Shown here piece after piece: positions 1 to 8,475 of a stretch of 64,000 nucleotides of DNA (within the stretch, counting starts at the first letter, position 1; every line of letters starts with the position of its first letter). The DNA lies in NCBI RefSeq assembly GCF_900115015.1, contig NZ_FOUZ01000001.1, forward strand, positions 277,274 to 341,273. The letters run 5' to 3'. The notes beneath the pieces were generated by a model. The model was not told the DNA's origin, ran no database searches, and saw nothing but the letters and a program-made list of their open reading frames with translations. The DNA is from Algoriella xinjiangensis (GTDB lineage: Bacteria > Bacteroidota > Bacteroidia > Flavobacteriales > Weeksellaceae). Position numbers and translations under genes: made by a program.

Positions 1-783
1 AACTTTTGTATTAATTGCAGACGGAATTATATTAAACAATTGAGAACCTTTCATCGAAAAATTAAGCGAAACTTGATTAAAATCAAAGGTTGTCGGATCA
101 ATTTTTTGCGACATCACTTGGATTGATGAAGTTTTAACTTCTGCTTTTGGTTGCTCTACCGCATATTCGTCATCTGTAGAATTTACAACTTCGGGCGAAA
201 CATTATGGATAGTCGACTGATTGTCCATAGTTAGCGGATAATTTTTTCCGCCAGAAGTTACAATCAACTTATCTTCGTAACCTTTTGCATCAGAAATACC
301 GAAAATAATTTTAGTCGAAACAATATCAGCACTTGCAATCTCTGTTTCATTTAAAATTTCCTGAAAATTTTTAAACTTAGATTGTACATTCAATTTTGAT
401 GAATACACAACCGCATTATAAATACTTCTACTTTTTAATTGAGAATCTATCGTTCCTTTTATATTCAATTCATTTGCAGAAATATATGTTTTTTCTTGAT
501 TTTTGATTGTTTCTCCTTTTTCATTTTTTGCATCTTTTAGGTAATTAATTTCTAAAAAAGGACCATAAATTGTCTGACTTCCACTCCATTTATCCGAAAT
601 TTCGGTCATTACTTTATTTTTACTTTCTTGTCTTTCTTCAATTAAATTTAAGATAAATGGTATCGGAATTAATAAGCCTAATACCAAAAGACAGACTAAA
701 AATCCTTTGATCATTGTTTTGTTTTGCGAATAAACCGAGCTATTTGCTTCGTTTGTTTCATGTTCTTGATAATTGTTTTCCAT
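1..783 (-). CDS. creD: CreD-family inner membrane protein (partial, C-terminus off the window)
   Basis: The frame is open from an ATG at 783 down to base 1, giving the first 261 residues. After a hydrophilic start, residues about 25-47 form a transmembrane helix. It is followed by an ERQESKNKV stretch and the SGSQTIYGPFLEI segment typical of CreD, where a helix precedes a large periplasmic domain. The last visible residues (KGSQLFNIIPSAI) match the CreD 'G-S-x-L-x-x-x-P' region. The family is linked to envelope integrity and is controlled by CreBC in enterics; here it is the third gene after a membrane protein and a winged-helix regulator. The remaining C-terminal helices lie outside the window. 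The family call is from recognition, not a search. Confidence 0.85.
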   Translation of the reverse strand, partial: MENNYQEHETNEANSSVYSQNKTMIKGFLVCLLVLGLLIPIPFILNLIEERQESKNKVMTEISDKWSGSQTIYGPFLEINYLKDAKNEKGETIKNQEKTYISANELNIKGTIDSQLKSRSIYNAVVYSSKLNVQSKFKNFQEILNETEIASADIVSTKIIFGISDAKGYEDKLIVTSGGKNYPLTMDNQSTIHNVSPEVVNSTDDEYAVEQPKAEVKTSSIQVMSQKIDPTTFDFNQVSLNFSMKGSQLFNIIPSAINTKV

Positions 784-814
784 AAGGTTGAATTTTAATT
801 TATTATTTTAAAAG

Positions 815-833
815 CACTTTGTTTTTCAAAGTG
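815..833. promoter_or_regulatory. Inverted repeat CACTTTG-N5-CAAAGTG upstream of creD
   Basis: A perfect 7-bp inverted repeat with a 5-bp T spacer lies between the winged-helix regulator gene and creD. The core CTTTG-N5-CAAAG recurs at 1793-1807 in the promoter of the first gene of the same operon. That recurrence suggests an operator read by the operon's own regulator. It could instead be an RNA hairpin in the transcript, but no long T run follows on the minus strand. Confidence 0.5.
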
Positions 834-849
834 AAAAAGTAAAAAAAAT

Positions 850-1149
850 TTACTTCATGTTCTGAATCAATTTTTCTAAATAGTTTAAATGTTCCTGAAA
901 AGCTTGTTTCCCTAAAGCTGTTATTGAATAAGTTGTATTTGTTTTACGACCTATAAAACCTTTATGTACAACGATATAATCGTTTTCTTCTAAATTTTTT
1001 AGGTGCGATGCTAAGTTACCATCCGTCAAATCTAAATACTCTTTTAGATCTTTAAATGAAATCTCATCATTCATCACCAAAGCACTCATAATTCCTACAC
1101 GAATACGATTATCAAAGACTTTGTTTAATTTGTTTAGATTAAAATCCAT
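850..1149 (-). CDS. Winged-helix transcriptional regulator (HTH_34 type)
   Basis: This 99-residue protein is a single winged-helix domain. Helices span about 8-28 and 32-45 (ISFKDLKEYLDLTDGNLASHLKNLE is the helix-turn-helix), followed by a wing with KGFIGRKTNTTYSITALGKQAF. Small MarR/ArsR-like regulators of this type accompany creD in many Flavobacteriia. It sits between a six-helix membrane protein (10 bp upstream) and creD (66 bp downstream) in one minus-strand operon. Two copies of a CTTTG-N5-CAAAG palindrome in this operon are plausible binding sites, which would make it autoregulatory. No ligand-binding domain is visible. Confidence 0.85.
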   Translation of the reverse strand: MDFNLNKLNKVFDNRIRVGIMSALVMNDEISFKDLKEYLDLTDGNLASHLKNLEENDYIVVHKGFIGRKTNTTYSITALGKQAFQEHLNYLEKLIQNMK

Positions 1150-1158
1150 GTTGCAAAA

Positions 1159-1782
1159 TTAAGCTTTGTTATCATATTTACGAATCATAATTATTCCGAA
1201 AATAACATGTAGAAGACCAAATCCTATGAACCAAAACAATAACCCATTGAATATAAAATAAAAGGCTAAAAGTCCTAAAATTATTTCTAAAAATGCTAAA
1301 TATTTAATCTCAATAATTGTATCGCGCTCAACCGTATAAAGGGCTAAACCATAAAACAATAAAGTAGTTGGCGCAACATAGGCAAAACTAAAATTTTTGA
1401 TAAAAATTAGACTTACCAAACCTCCAACAACTAAAACAAATAAAAACTTCTGTAAAATTCTTTTTGTAACTGGACTAATAAATTTTACACCATCATTTGT
1501 TGATTTTCTAATCATAAAATAAAAACCTCCCAAACAAGCAATTATAAACGTAATAATACCTAAAATAAAGAGTTTACAATCTGTTTCATTTGTGATTAAG
1601 TCACTTACTTTTCCTCGATAATTTACAGATTCATTCAAAATAAAAAAATAAGCTACACAAGCCGCAATCATTCCGATAAATCCTACCCATACACCACTCC
1701 ATCCACTTATACTTGTGAATTTTGAAGAGCGTTGCATCATTGATTTTATTTCGTTTAAACTTTCAATAGGATTATCGTTCAT
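1159..1782 (-). CDS. Six-helix inner membrane protein of the creD operon
   Basis: This 207-residue protein has six hydrophobic segments at about 31-48, 70-90, 111-127, 132-148, 161-179 and 181-200, after a short soluble start containing the SLNEIKSMMQRSSKF motif. I recognise the N-terminal 'I-x-x-M-M-x-R-S-x-F' pattern from membrane proteins that precede the winged-helix/creD pair in flavobacteria, but I know of no assigned function. It is first in the operon. A perfect minus-strand -7 box sits 21-28 bp upstream of its ATG, overlapped by a palindrome. The protein is probably a partner or substrate of the CreD envelope system, which is inference from context only. Confidence 0.75.
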   Translation of the reverse strand: MNDNPIESLNEIKSMMQRSSKFTSISGWSGVWVGFIGMIAACVAYFFILNESVNYRGKVSDLITNETDCKLFILGIITFIIACLGGFYFMIRKSTNDGVKFISPVTKRILQKFLFVLVVGGLVSLIFIKNFSFAYVAPTTLLFYGLALYTVERDTIIEIKYLAFLEIILGLLAFYFIFNGLLFWFIGFGLLHVIFGIIMIRKYDNKA

Positions 1783-1792
1783 AATAAAAGTG

Positions 1793-1810
1793 CTTTGAAA
1801 TTCAAAGTTA
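1793..1810 (-). promoter_or_regulatory. Promoter -7 box overlapped by CTTTG-N5-CAAAG operator
   Basis: On the minus strand, TAACTTTG (1810-1803) matches the Bacteroidota -7 consensus TAnnTTTG and would start transcription about 15-20 bp before the ATG at 1782. The palindrome CTTTG-AAATT-CAAAG (1793-1807) overlaps the box, where a bound repressor would block RNA polymerase. No -33 element is evident. Confidence 0.5.
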
Positions 1811-1843
1811 ATGTAAATTTTGATTCAACAAAATATTTTTCAC

Positions 1844-1874
1844 AAAAAAAGACAACTTTATAAAGTTGTCTTTT
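1844..1874 (-). terminator. Rho-independent terminator of the SDR gene
   Basis: A perfect 20-bp palindrome (GACAACTTTA with its inverse, 1851-1870) is flanked by seven A bases on the left and four T bases on the right. On the minus strand it ends in seven U, 23 bp after the SDR stop codon. Confidence 0.8.
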
Positions 1875-1896
1875 AAAATTATTATAATATTGATTA

Positions 1897-2616
1897 TTAA
1901 GGATTTGTAGACCACAAAGATGCCGAAGCTAACATTGCGCGTTTATCAAATTTTAAAATATCAACAATTAATTCCGCGAAATCTTCTGGTTGTAATACTT
2001 TTTCTGGATCACCATCTGTAATTTTTAATACATCTTTTGACATTTCAGATGCAATTGTACTTGGCGTTAAAGTTGTTACACGAATATTCTTTTTACGTAA
2101 CTCAAACATCATTGATTCTGATAAACCAATTAATCCTGCTTTTGATGCAGAATAGGCCGATGTTACTGCATTTCCTTTTAAACCAGCAGTTGATGATACA
2201 TTAATTATATCTCCGCTACCCAACTCTACCATTGCCGGTACAACTGCTTTGGATACATAATATGCGCCAAATAAATTAGTTTTTACGATGTCTTCCCAGT
2301 CATTTTCTTCCATTTCAAGGAAACCTCCAAAAGCTGCAATTCCCGCATTGTTAATTAAAATATCAAATGCACCAAAAGATTCAATTAATCGTTCTAATTG
2401 CATTTTTACTTCAACTTTTTCGGCAACATTAAATACAGAATAAGTTGCATTAACCCCTAAATTTTTTATTTCTTCTACAGTTTCTTCTAAACTTTTAGAG
2501 TTTCTACCTGTAATTGCTACATCAACTCCTTCTTTTGCTAATGCCAATGCAATAGCTTTTCCTAAACCACGACTTCCGCCAGTAACTAAGGCTTTTTTTC
2601 CTTTTATATTTTGCAT
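1897..2616 (-). CDS. Short-chain dehydrogenase/reductase (FabG-like 3-oxoacyl reductase family)
   Basis: A 239-residue classical SDR. The nucleotide-binding glycine motif TGGSRGLG is at 12-19, NNAG at 89-92, and the catalytic residues are N114, S142, Y155 and K159 (YSASK). The NADP preference hinted by R16 and R38 is inference. The C-terminus lacks the usual FabG end and stops soon after a KFDKRAMLAS segment, so it may act on a small ketone or alcohol rather than acyl-ACP. It is transcribed alone, with its own terminator at 1844-1874 and a divergent DUF1294 gene upstream. Confidence 0.85.
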   Translation of the reverse strand: MQNIKGKKALVTGGSRGLGKAIALALAKEGVDVAITGRNSKSLEETVEEIKNLGVNATYSVFNVAEKVEVKMQLERLIESFGAFDILINNAGIAAFGGFLEMEENDWEDIVKTNLFGAYYVSKAVVPAMVELGSGDIINVSSTAGLKGNAVTSAYSASKAGLIGLSESMMFELRKKNIRVTTLTPSTIASEMSKDVLKITDGDPEKVLQPEDFAELIVDILKFDKRAMLASASLWSTNP

Positions 2617-2776
2617 AATTGCTTAAATTAATGATTAACTAAAAATCTCAATTTTAAATAATTCCTATTTTATAGCGTTAAAAAATGTATTTAATCTATT
2701 TTTTTAACATAATTAATAAATATATTTTTATCTCGATAATTTTTTAATACCTTCGATGATAAATTAACATTATTTT

Positions 2777-3049
2777 ATGACAACACTTTTATTCCTTATA
2801 TTCATACTACTAAATCTCTTTTCTTTTTTCATCTTCAAGAAAGATAAAATGAATGCTAGAAATGGTAAAAGACGAATTTCTGAATTTTTTTTATGTTTTA
2901 TTACTTTAATTGGTGGTACAATTGGTTCTATTTTATCAATGCAAATTTATCATCACAAAACGAAAAAATTATCATTTATTTCTAAAATTCTTGCTATTGT
3001 TGTTATCCAATTTATTGTTGTTTGGAGTCTTATGGACTATGTAAACTAG
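2777..3049 (+). CDS. DUF1294 membrane protein
   Basis: This 90-residue protein has three hydrophobic segments and the DUF1294 signature: KKDKMNARNGKRRISE followed by GGTIGSILSMQIYHHKTKK. The function of the family is unknown. The ATG is preceded by an AT-rich 160-bp region shared with the divergent SDR gene. Its TAG stop interleaves with the stop of the convergent MFS gene inside the tetranucleotide CTAG (3046-3049), so there is no room for a terminator between them. Confidence 0.85.
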   Translation: MTTLLFLIFILLNLFSFFIFKKDKMNARNGKRRISEFFLCFITLIGGTIGSILSMQIYHHKTKKLSFISKILAIVVIQFIVVWSLMDYVN

Positions 3050-4224
3050 TCTTTTTTATCAAACAAAACATGGCTTAATAAACACAAAGCTGTAAAAAAT
3101 ACACCTACACCTATCACTCCATTCCATTGATATTTTCCCCATGCAATTGCGGCTAAAAAAGTACCTAAAGATCCTCCAATAAAATAACTTGTCATATAAA
3201 CCGTGTTTAAACGATTACTTGCTTTTGCATTTAAGCTAAAAATAATGGTTTGATTGGATACATGCATCGCTTGTAAGCCTAAATCTATTAAAATTACACC
3301 AATTATTAAGCCCCAATAAGTAAAACCAAATTGGTAGAAAAATCCCCAAGAAATTAACATTGTAATAATCGAATAAAAGATAATTTTAGACGTAGATAAA
3401 TAGCTATTTGCTTTTCCTACCAAAGCTGCTGCCAAAGCACCTACAGCGCCTATTAAACCAAATGCACCCGCTATATCACTTGATGCAAAAAATGGTGCTT
3501 CTTCTAAATGAAAAACCAATGTTGTCCAAAATGCACTAAACGCAGCAAAAGCTGTTGCTCCTCGAAATGATGCTAATCTTAATTTTGGTTCGTTTTTAAC
3601 TAAATCAATAATCGATTTCATCAAACCTTTGTACGTTCCTTTATAATTAGGTGGAACTTCTGGTAGAAAGAAATAGATAGCAAACCAAAGTATAAACATT
3701 AAGATTGTAGCAATCAAATAAACTTCGCGCCACCCAAAATATTCGCCTATAAATCCACTAAAAACGCGAGAAAGTAATATTCCTACAAGTAAACCGCTCA
3801 TCACCATACCTACAGCTTGCACTTTCTTTTCTGGAGCGGCTAATTCTGCTGCCATTGGTACAAAAATTTGTGGAATAACAGATGAAAAACCGATTAAGAA
3901 ACTAAGCGGAAAAAGCCATGTTACGGAAGGTGCAAAATACATTCCTAATAATCCGATTATAATAAATACAAAATCGAATAAAATCATTCGTTTTCGTTTT
4001 AATAAATCTCCTAACGGAATAATAAATAATAAACCAAATGCGTAACCTATTTGTGTTAACATTGCAATGGTAGAAATTTTGCTTTCGGATACATTAAAAT
4101 CTTTTGCCATTAGCGATAATAATGGTTGATTGTAGTAATTATTAGCCACAACCAATCCACTACCTACAATCATTATCCATAAAACAATTGGCGATAATTT
4201 AGGTTTTTGTAATTCTTTTTCCAT
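3046..4224 (-). CDS. MFS transporter (DHA1 type drug/sugar efflux)
   Basis: A 392-residue protein with about twelve hydrophobic helices. It has the MFS loop 2-3 motif GDLLKRKRM near residue 73 and a half-way cytoplasmic loop with basic residues. The opening sequence SGLVVANNYYNQPLL is typical of the YfcJ/YnfM-like DHA1 branch, whose members export small molecules or sugars; the substrate cannot be read from sequence. It lies 3 bp after an aldo/keto reductase and is almost certainly co-transcribed with it, which suggests efflux of a reduced or toxic carbonyl compound (inference). Confidence 0.85.
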   Translation of the reverse strand: MEKELQKPKLSPIVLWIMIVGSGLVVANNYYNQPLLSLMAKDFNVSESKISTIAMLTQIGYAFGLLFIIPLGDLLKRKRMILFDFVFIIIGLLGMYFAPSVTWLFPLSFLIGFSSVIPQIFVPMAAELAAPEKKVQAVGMVMSGLLVGILLSRVFSGFIGEYFGWREVYLIATILMFILWFAIYFFLPEVPPNYKGTYKGLMKSIIDLVKNEPKLRLASFRGATAFAAFSAFWTTLVFHLEEAPFFASSDIAGAFGLIGAVGALAAALVGKANSYLSTSKIIFYSIITMLISWGFFYQFGFTYWGLIIGVILIDLGLQAMHVSNQTIIFSLNAKASNRLNTVYMTSYFIGGSLGTFLAAIAWGKYQWNGVIGVGVFFTALCLLSHVLFDKKD

Positions 4225-4227
4225 GAT

Positions 4228-5181
4228 TTAATATTCGCTTGCTTCTGATAAAAGTTTTAAATCGTCGTGAGATAATTGCACATTAACAGCTTCTAAAAAT
4301 GCATCTAAATGCTTTTCTTTTGTTGCGCTTGCAATTGGTGCTACAACAGATTTTTGCTCCATTAACCAAGCCAATGAAACGGCTGAATATGAAATTGAAT
4401 GTCGTGTAGAAATTGTTTCTAAAGCATCTAAAATTCGTACTCCTCTCTCGTTTAAGTATTTTTTAATTCCTTCGCCGCGTGTACTTTGTTCCAAATCAGC
4501 TTCAGTACGATATTTTCCCGATAAAAAGCCACTTGCCAAACTGTAATATGGTATTACACCTAACTTAAATTTATCTACAACAGGTTGCAAAAATTCTTCA
4601 AAATGCTTGCGGTCATATAAATTATATTCAGGCTGCAGAGTTTTATAACCTGGTAAATTAAATAAATCGGCTTTATCTAACGATTCAATTAATCTTTCTG
4701 AAGAAAAATTTGAAGCACCAATATAGCGTACTTTTCCTTCTTTTATTAATTGATTATAAGCAGATAATGTCTCTTCTACAGGAGTTTTCGTATCATCATA
4801 ATGTGTTTGATACAAATCAATATAATCTGTATTTAAACGCATTAAAGATTCTTCAACTTCTTTTAAAATGTGAGATTTAGTAGTATTTGGTTTGTCTTGA
4901 ATAAGATTTCGACCACCAACTTTGGTTGCCAAAATTATTTTGTCACGTAAATTTCTTGATTTTATCCAATTTCCGATAATTCGTTCCGATTCTGTTCCAA
5001 CATTTCCTGGAACCCAATACGAATAATTGTTTGCAGTATCGATTGCATTAAAACCTCGCGCTACAAAAGCATCTAAAATTCTAAATGACTCTTCCTCATT
5101 CAAAGTCCAACCAAAAACATTGCCACCAAAAATTATTGGCGTAATTTCTATGTCTGTATTTTCTAATTGTACTTTTTTCAT
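4228..5181 (-). CDS. Aldo/keto reductase
   Basis: A 317-residue protein with a TIM-barrel AKR fold. The tetrad appears as D and Y in AIDTANNYSYW, K in ILATKVGG and H in YQTHYDD, and the NADPH-binding part includes IPYYSLASGFLSGKY and the C-terminal ASATKEKHLD. I choose the ATG at 5181 (MKKVQLENTDIEI). A longer in-frame start at 5244 would run through a transcription terminator hairpin (5191-5222) and adds no conserved residues. The gene is followed 3 bp later by an MFS transporter. The substrate is unknown; the resemblance is to the Tas/YajO group. Confidence 0.88.
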   Translation of the reverse strand: MKKVQLENTDIEITPIIFGGNVFGWTLNEEESFRILDAFVARGFNAIDTANNYSYWVPGNVGTESERIIGNWIKSRNLRDKIILATKVGGRNLIQDKPNTTKSHILKEVEESLMRLNTDYIDLYQTHYDDTKTPVEETLSAYNQLIKEGKVRYIGASNFSSERLIESLDKADLFNLPGYKTLQPEYNLYDRKHFEEFLQPVVDKFKLGVIPYYSLASGFLSGKYRTEADLEQSTRGEGIKKYLNERGVRILDALETISTRHSISYSAVSLAWLMEQKSVVAPIASATKEKHLDAFLEAVNVQLSHDDLKLLSEASEY

Positions 5182-5190
5182 GTGTAAATA

Positions 5191-5222
5191 TAAAAAAAAA
5201 GCTACTTTGCAGTAGCTTTTTT
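5191..5222 (-). terminator. Terminator hairpin immediately upstream of the aldo/keto reductase
   Basis: The hairpin AAGCTACT-TTGC-AGTAGCTT is flanked by A and T runs on both sides. On the minus strand the U run ends about 10 bases before the AKR ATG at 5181. It may terminate the histidine kinase transcript ending at 5425, or it may act as an attenuator in the AKR leader, because a -7-like box (TATATTTG, 5347-5340) lies further upstream. Confidence 0.7.
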
Positions 5223-5339
5223 GTTGTAAAATTTTTTGACTCACACGTCGAAAAAATGTAACTTTTAGAATACTTATAGTGTCTTCATAGGTTTAGAAAA
5301 CAAGTATCAAAGTTTAATACTTAGTTTGAAATCGATATA

Positions 5340-5347
5340 CAAATATA
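5340..5347 (-). promoter_or_regulatory. Possible -7 box between histidine kinase and AKR genes
   Basis: On the minus strand the sequence reads TATATTTG, a match to TAnnTTTG, about 160 bp before the AKR start. A transcript from here would cross the hairpin at 5191-5222 before reaching the AKR gene. There is no clear -33 TTG at the right spacing, so this is weak. The rest of 5223-5424 shows no gene. Confidence 0.3.
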
Positions 5348-5424
5348 TATGACTTCAATTAATCTATCATTAAAATAGACTTTAGAGTTCGTCAATTATC
5401 TTTTTAGAGCAGTGAATTTACTAT

Positions 5425-8400
5425 TTAAGCAAGTGAATTATTCCAATCCACGTTTAATAACATCGTAACAATTGTTCCATTTTCGTCCGAAAAAATCGAA
5501 ACATCATCATTTTTATCATTATTTAACAAATGTAAACGCGCCATAATAATTTTCAAAGCCTTCGATTCGTGTGTTTTATTTGAATCTATATTTTTTGAAA
5601 AGCCTTTACCATTATCTTCAATTTTAATGACAAAATATTTTTCTTTATGTGTAACATTTAAAGTAATTGTAGGATTTACATAACTTTGATTAAACGCATG
5701 CACAAAGGCATTTTCAACAATTGGTTGAAGCAACATTGGTGGAATTTTAGTTTTATAAATATCAACTTCATTGGCTATGTCTACTACAAAATTCACTTTA
5801 TTTTGCCATCTAAAATTTTCAACTTCATTATATAACTTAAGAAATTCTATTTCTTCATTTAGACTAATTTCATTCTTCGTTGATAAATTTAGCATTTGAC
5901 GAATTAAATGAGAAAATCTCCCCAAACTATTTATTGCATTATCTACATCATTATCTAAAATATAATATTGTATTGAGTTTAAAACATTGAAAATAAAGTG
6001 AGGATTCATCTGCGATTGCAAGGCGACCAAACGTGTTTCTGTCAATTTTCGCTCTAATAACAAACGTTGATTTTCTTGCTTATTCTTTTCTTTTAACTGA
6101 TTTATTTTTAGATTATTAAACTTATTCAACGTACTAATTTTTATCGAATAATATTTATAGACAATTAATCCTAAAGTTAAAATTGAAAGCAATATAAAAT
6201 AAATATTTAGATAAAAAGGTGCAGCTATTTTTAGCGAAACAAGCTCTACAATTTGCTTATTTCCGTTATTTGTATCGGTAATTTCAAGTTCAATTTTATA
6301 AGAACCATGATTTAAATTTCTGAAAAATATAAACTCATCGTTAAAAGATTCGCTCCAATTTTCTTGCGGATTTATACGATATCTGTATTTATAATTTAAC
6401 GGAAAATCTACATTGACAATAGAAAAATCAATAAAAATATTGTTCTCATTATTCTTTAATTTCAGATGTCGATCAATCAAATTAAACCATAAAAATTTCT
6501 CACGTGAATACTTTTCATCATTCACTTTAAGGCCTGTAACAATCACCTTTTTAGGCTTATTTTGTTGATGAATTAATTGATTCAGATTTATATCATAATA
6601 CCCATTTTCAACTCCAAGTGACAATATTTTACCATCATAAATTGACGAATGAATGTCTTTGTCTACAAAACCTTGCTCATTATTTATTGTAAACATTCTT
6701 TTACCATCAATAATCAGCAAATTTCGGTTCGTTCCGATTACAATTTTATTCTCAAAAACATCAATTGAACTAATATTTTCTCCACCAATTTTTCGAATAT
6801 CAATCTCATTTTTCTTAATCAATTTTTCGCCAACAACATCAAAAACATAAACTTTAGAAAACTCTGTAGCAACCATTAATTGGTTATTTCCTACACATTT
6901 TATCATTTTAAGTTTAGTTTCCTTAAATTGATTTGTTTGCAAATAAGACGTAAATTTTCCGTTCTCATATTTAAATAATCCATCTAAAGACGAACCAAAA
7001 AAAACTGCTTTATCATTTTGACAAATCGACACCACATCTTTTGGAATATTAATCTGAGAATCGGGATGATTTTTATATTTCAGGTTATACAAATCATCAA
7101 AAATTAACATTCCACTGACAGAATTTGCGACAATAAATTGATTCTTAAAAAATGCAAAATAATAAGGACGAATTGGTAAATATGTTTTAAAATGTCCGTC
7201 AAAATCAAGCTCAAATAAACCAATATTTGTCGAAATCCAAAAAGAAGAATTGTGTTTGATAATTCGTATAAATCGAAGTTCATTTACTTTTAAATCGTAA
7301 TTAATTTCCTGAAAATCTTTGTTCTTTTTATTTATAAAATCACTGTATTTTGGTCGATTTTGTTGCATAAAATGATAAAAATCGTCGTTTGAGACATGTT
7401 TTTTATAGGTTTCTTCATCTTTAATATACAAACCTAACGGTGAAAGAAAATAATCTAAATTATTGATAGAAATTATCTCGATAACTTTCCGATTATCGAT
7501 TGTTTTATAATCTAAAAAATGATTTAAATGCACTTCAAAAATACCTTTATCCAACGATGACACATAAAGTAAATTATCTGCTGGATTAGAAAAAATTTTG
7601 TTAGGATATTCTGAATCAATTTTAAAATTCTTTGTTTGATTAAGTAATTTATCACCATTAATCTCGCCTATAATTCCATTTCCAGAAATATAATCATAAC
7701 CTGCAAATAAAACTGATTGCTGTTTATTTGATGCATCACTATCTCTAATCAAAGGAGAATTGAGGAGTTTATATGTTTTTTTATTGGCTAAAAAATCATC
7801 AATAGAAATTGAAAAAACACCATCATTTGATGATAAATAAAGAATATTTTTATCTAAAAAACTATATAAAATTCGGTTATAAGAATTGACTAATTTCAGC
7901 TTAGTTTTCGAAACTTCAAAAACACCATGATCCATTGTCGCAACATAAATCTTGTTTTTATACTTAAAAAAACAAACCGCTTCTAAGGCTAAATTATTAT
8001 TTTTTTCGAAAGATGGATTGTATATTTTTTTTGATTTTGAATCAATTATTGAAATTCCACCTTGCGCTGCAACATACATTAAATCATTATCTAAAAATAA
8101 TTTACGTACTCTATCCGAAACTAAACCTTTAGCTAAATTTATTTGTTCAAAATTTTGTCCTGTGAATTTCACAATTCCTTGCCCGTAACTTCCAAGCCAA
8201 ATATTATGCTCTGAATCTTCGGTAATTGTCCAGATATTATTGAACTGAATTTTCTCAAAACGTTTCATCATTTTGAAATTTTCCATGTCTTTTACAAAAA
8301 CACCGAAACGCGTTCCAGCCCAAACAAAATTTCGCGAATCTTTGTAAATACTTAGAATTTCATTGGCAGGTAAACCACTCTCATAGGTATATTGTTTTGT

Positions 8401-8475
8401 GTAAACAAATTGACTAAAAATCAATTGATTACAAAACAAAAGAATAAAAACAAGTAGATATTTACGAAACAACAT
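5425..8475 (-). CDS. Propeller-type sensor histidine kinase (LytS/His_kinase family)
   Basis: A 1016-residue sensor. It has a signal peptide or anchor at 5-22, a periplasmic two-component-regulator propeller region over roughly 25-645 (repeated 'N-x-W-x-G-x-x-x-G' units such as HNIWLGSYGQG), and a Y_Y_Y-like domain near 650-745. A transmembrane helix spans about 754-776, followed by a coiled coil and a His_kinase domain. H826 lies in NPHFIFN, the N box is VENAF at about N922 and the G box DNGKG is at about 954-958. It overlaps the upstream response regulator gene by 14 bp, so the pair is translationally coupled. Such propeller kinases sense extracellular ligands, often polysaccharide fragments; the ligand here is unknown. 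The kinase is intact and not fused to an AraC regulator. Confidence 0.92.
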   Translation of the reverse strand: MLFRKYLLVFILLFCNQLIFSQFVYTKQYTYESGLPANEILSIYKDSRNFVWAGTRFGVFVKDMENFKMMKRFEKIQFNNIWTITEDSEHNIWLGSYGQGIVKFTGQNFEQINLAKGLVSDRVRKLFLDNDLMYVAAQGGISIIDSKSKKIYNPSFEKNNNLALEAVCFFKYKNKIYVATMDHGVFEVSKTKLKLVNSYNRILYSFLDKNILYLSSNDGVFSISIDDFLANKKTYKLLNSPLIRDSDASNKQQSVLFAGYDYISGNGIIGEINGDKLLNQTKNFKIDSEYPNKIFSNPADNLLYVSSLDKGIFEVHLNHFLDYKTIDNRKVIEIISINNLDYFLSPLGLYIKDEETYKKHVSNDDFYHFMQQNRPKYSDFINKKNKDFQEINYDLKVNELRFIRIIKHNSSFWISTNIGLFELDFDGHFKTYLPIRPYYFAFFKNQFIVANSVSGMLIFDDLYNLKYKNHPDSQINIPKDVVSICQNDKAVFFGSSLDGLFKYENGKFTSYLQTNQFKETKLKMIKCVGNNQLMVATEFSKVYVFDVVGEKLIKKNEIDIRKIGGENISSIDVFENKIVIGTNRNLLIIDGKRMFTINNEQGFVDKDIHSSIYDGKILSLGVENGYYDINLNQLIHQQNKPKKVIVTGLKVNDEKYSREKFLWFNLIDRHLKLKNNENNIFIDFSIVNVDFPLNYKYRYRINPQENWSESFNDEFIFFRNLNHGSYKIELEITDTNNGNKQIVELVSLKIAAPFYLNIYFILLSILTLGLIVYKYYSIKISTLNKFNNLKINQLKEKNKQENQRLLLERKLTETRLVALQSQMNPHFIFNVLNSIQYYILDNDVDNAINSLGRFSHLIRQMLNLSTKNEISLNEEIEFLKLYNEVENFRWQNKVNFVVDIANEVDIYKTKIPPMLLQPIVENAFVHAFNQSYVNPTITLNVTHKEKYFVIKIEDNGKGFSKNIDSNKTHESKALKIIMARLHLLNNDKNDDVSIFSDENGTIVTMLLNVDWNNSLA

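Noticed and set aside
5027..5215. Plus-strand 62-residue frame opposite the aldo/keto reductase
   Set aside because: Shadow frame that also crosses the terminator hairpin; no recognisable domain.
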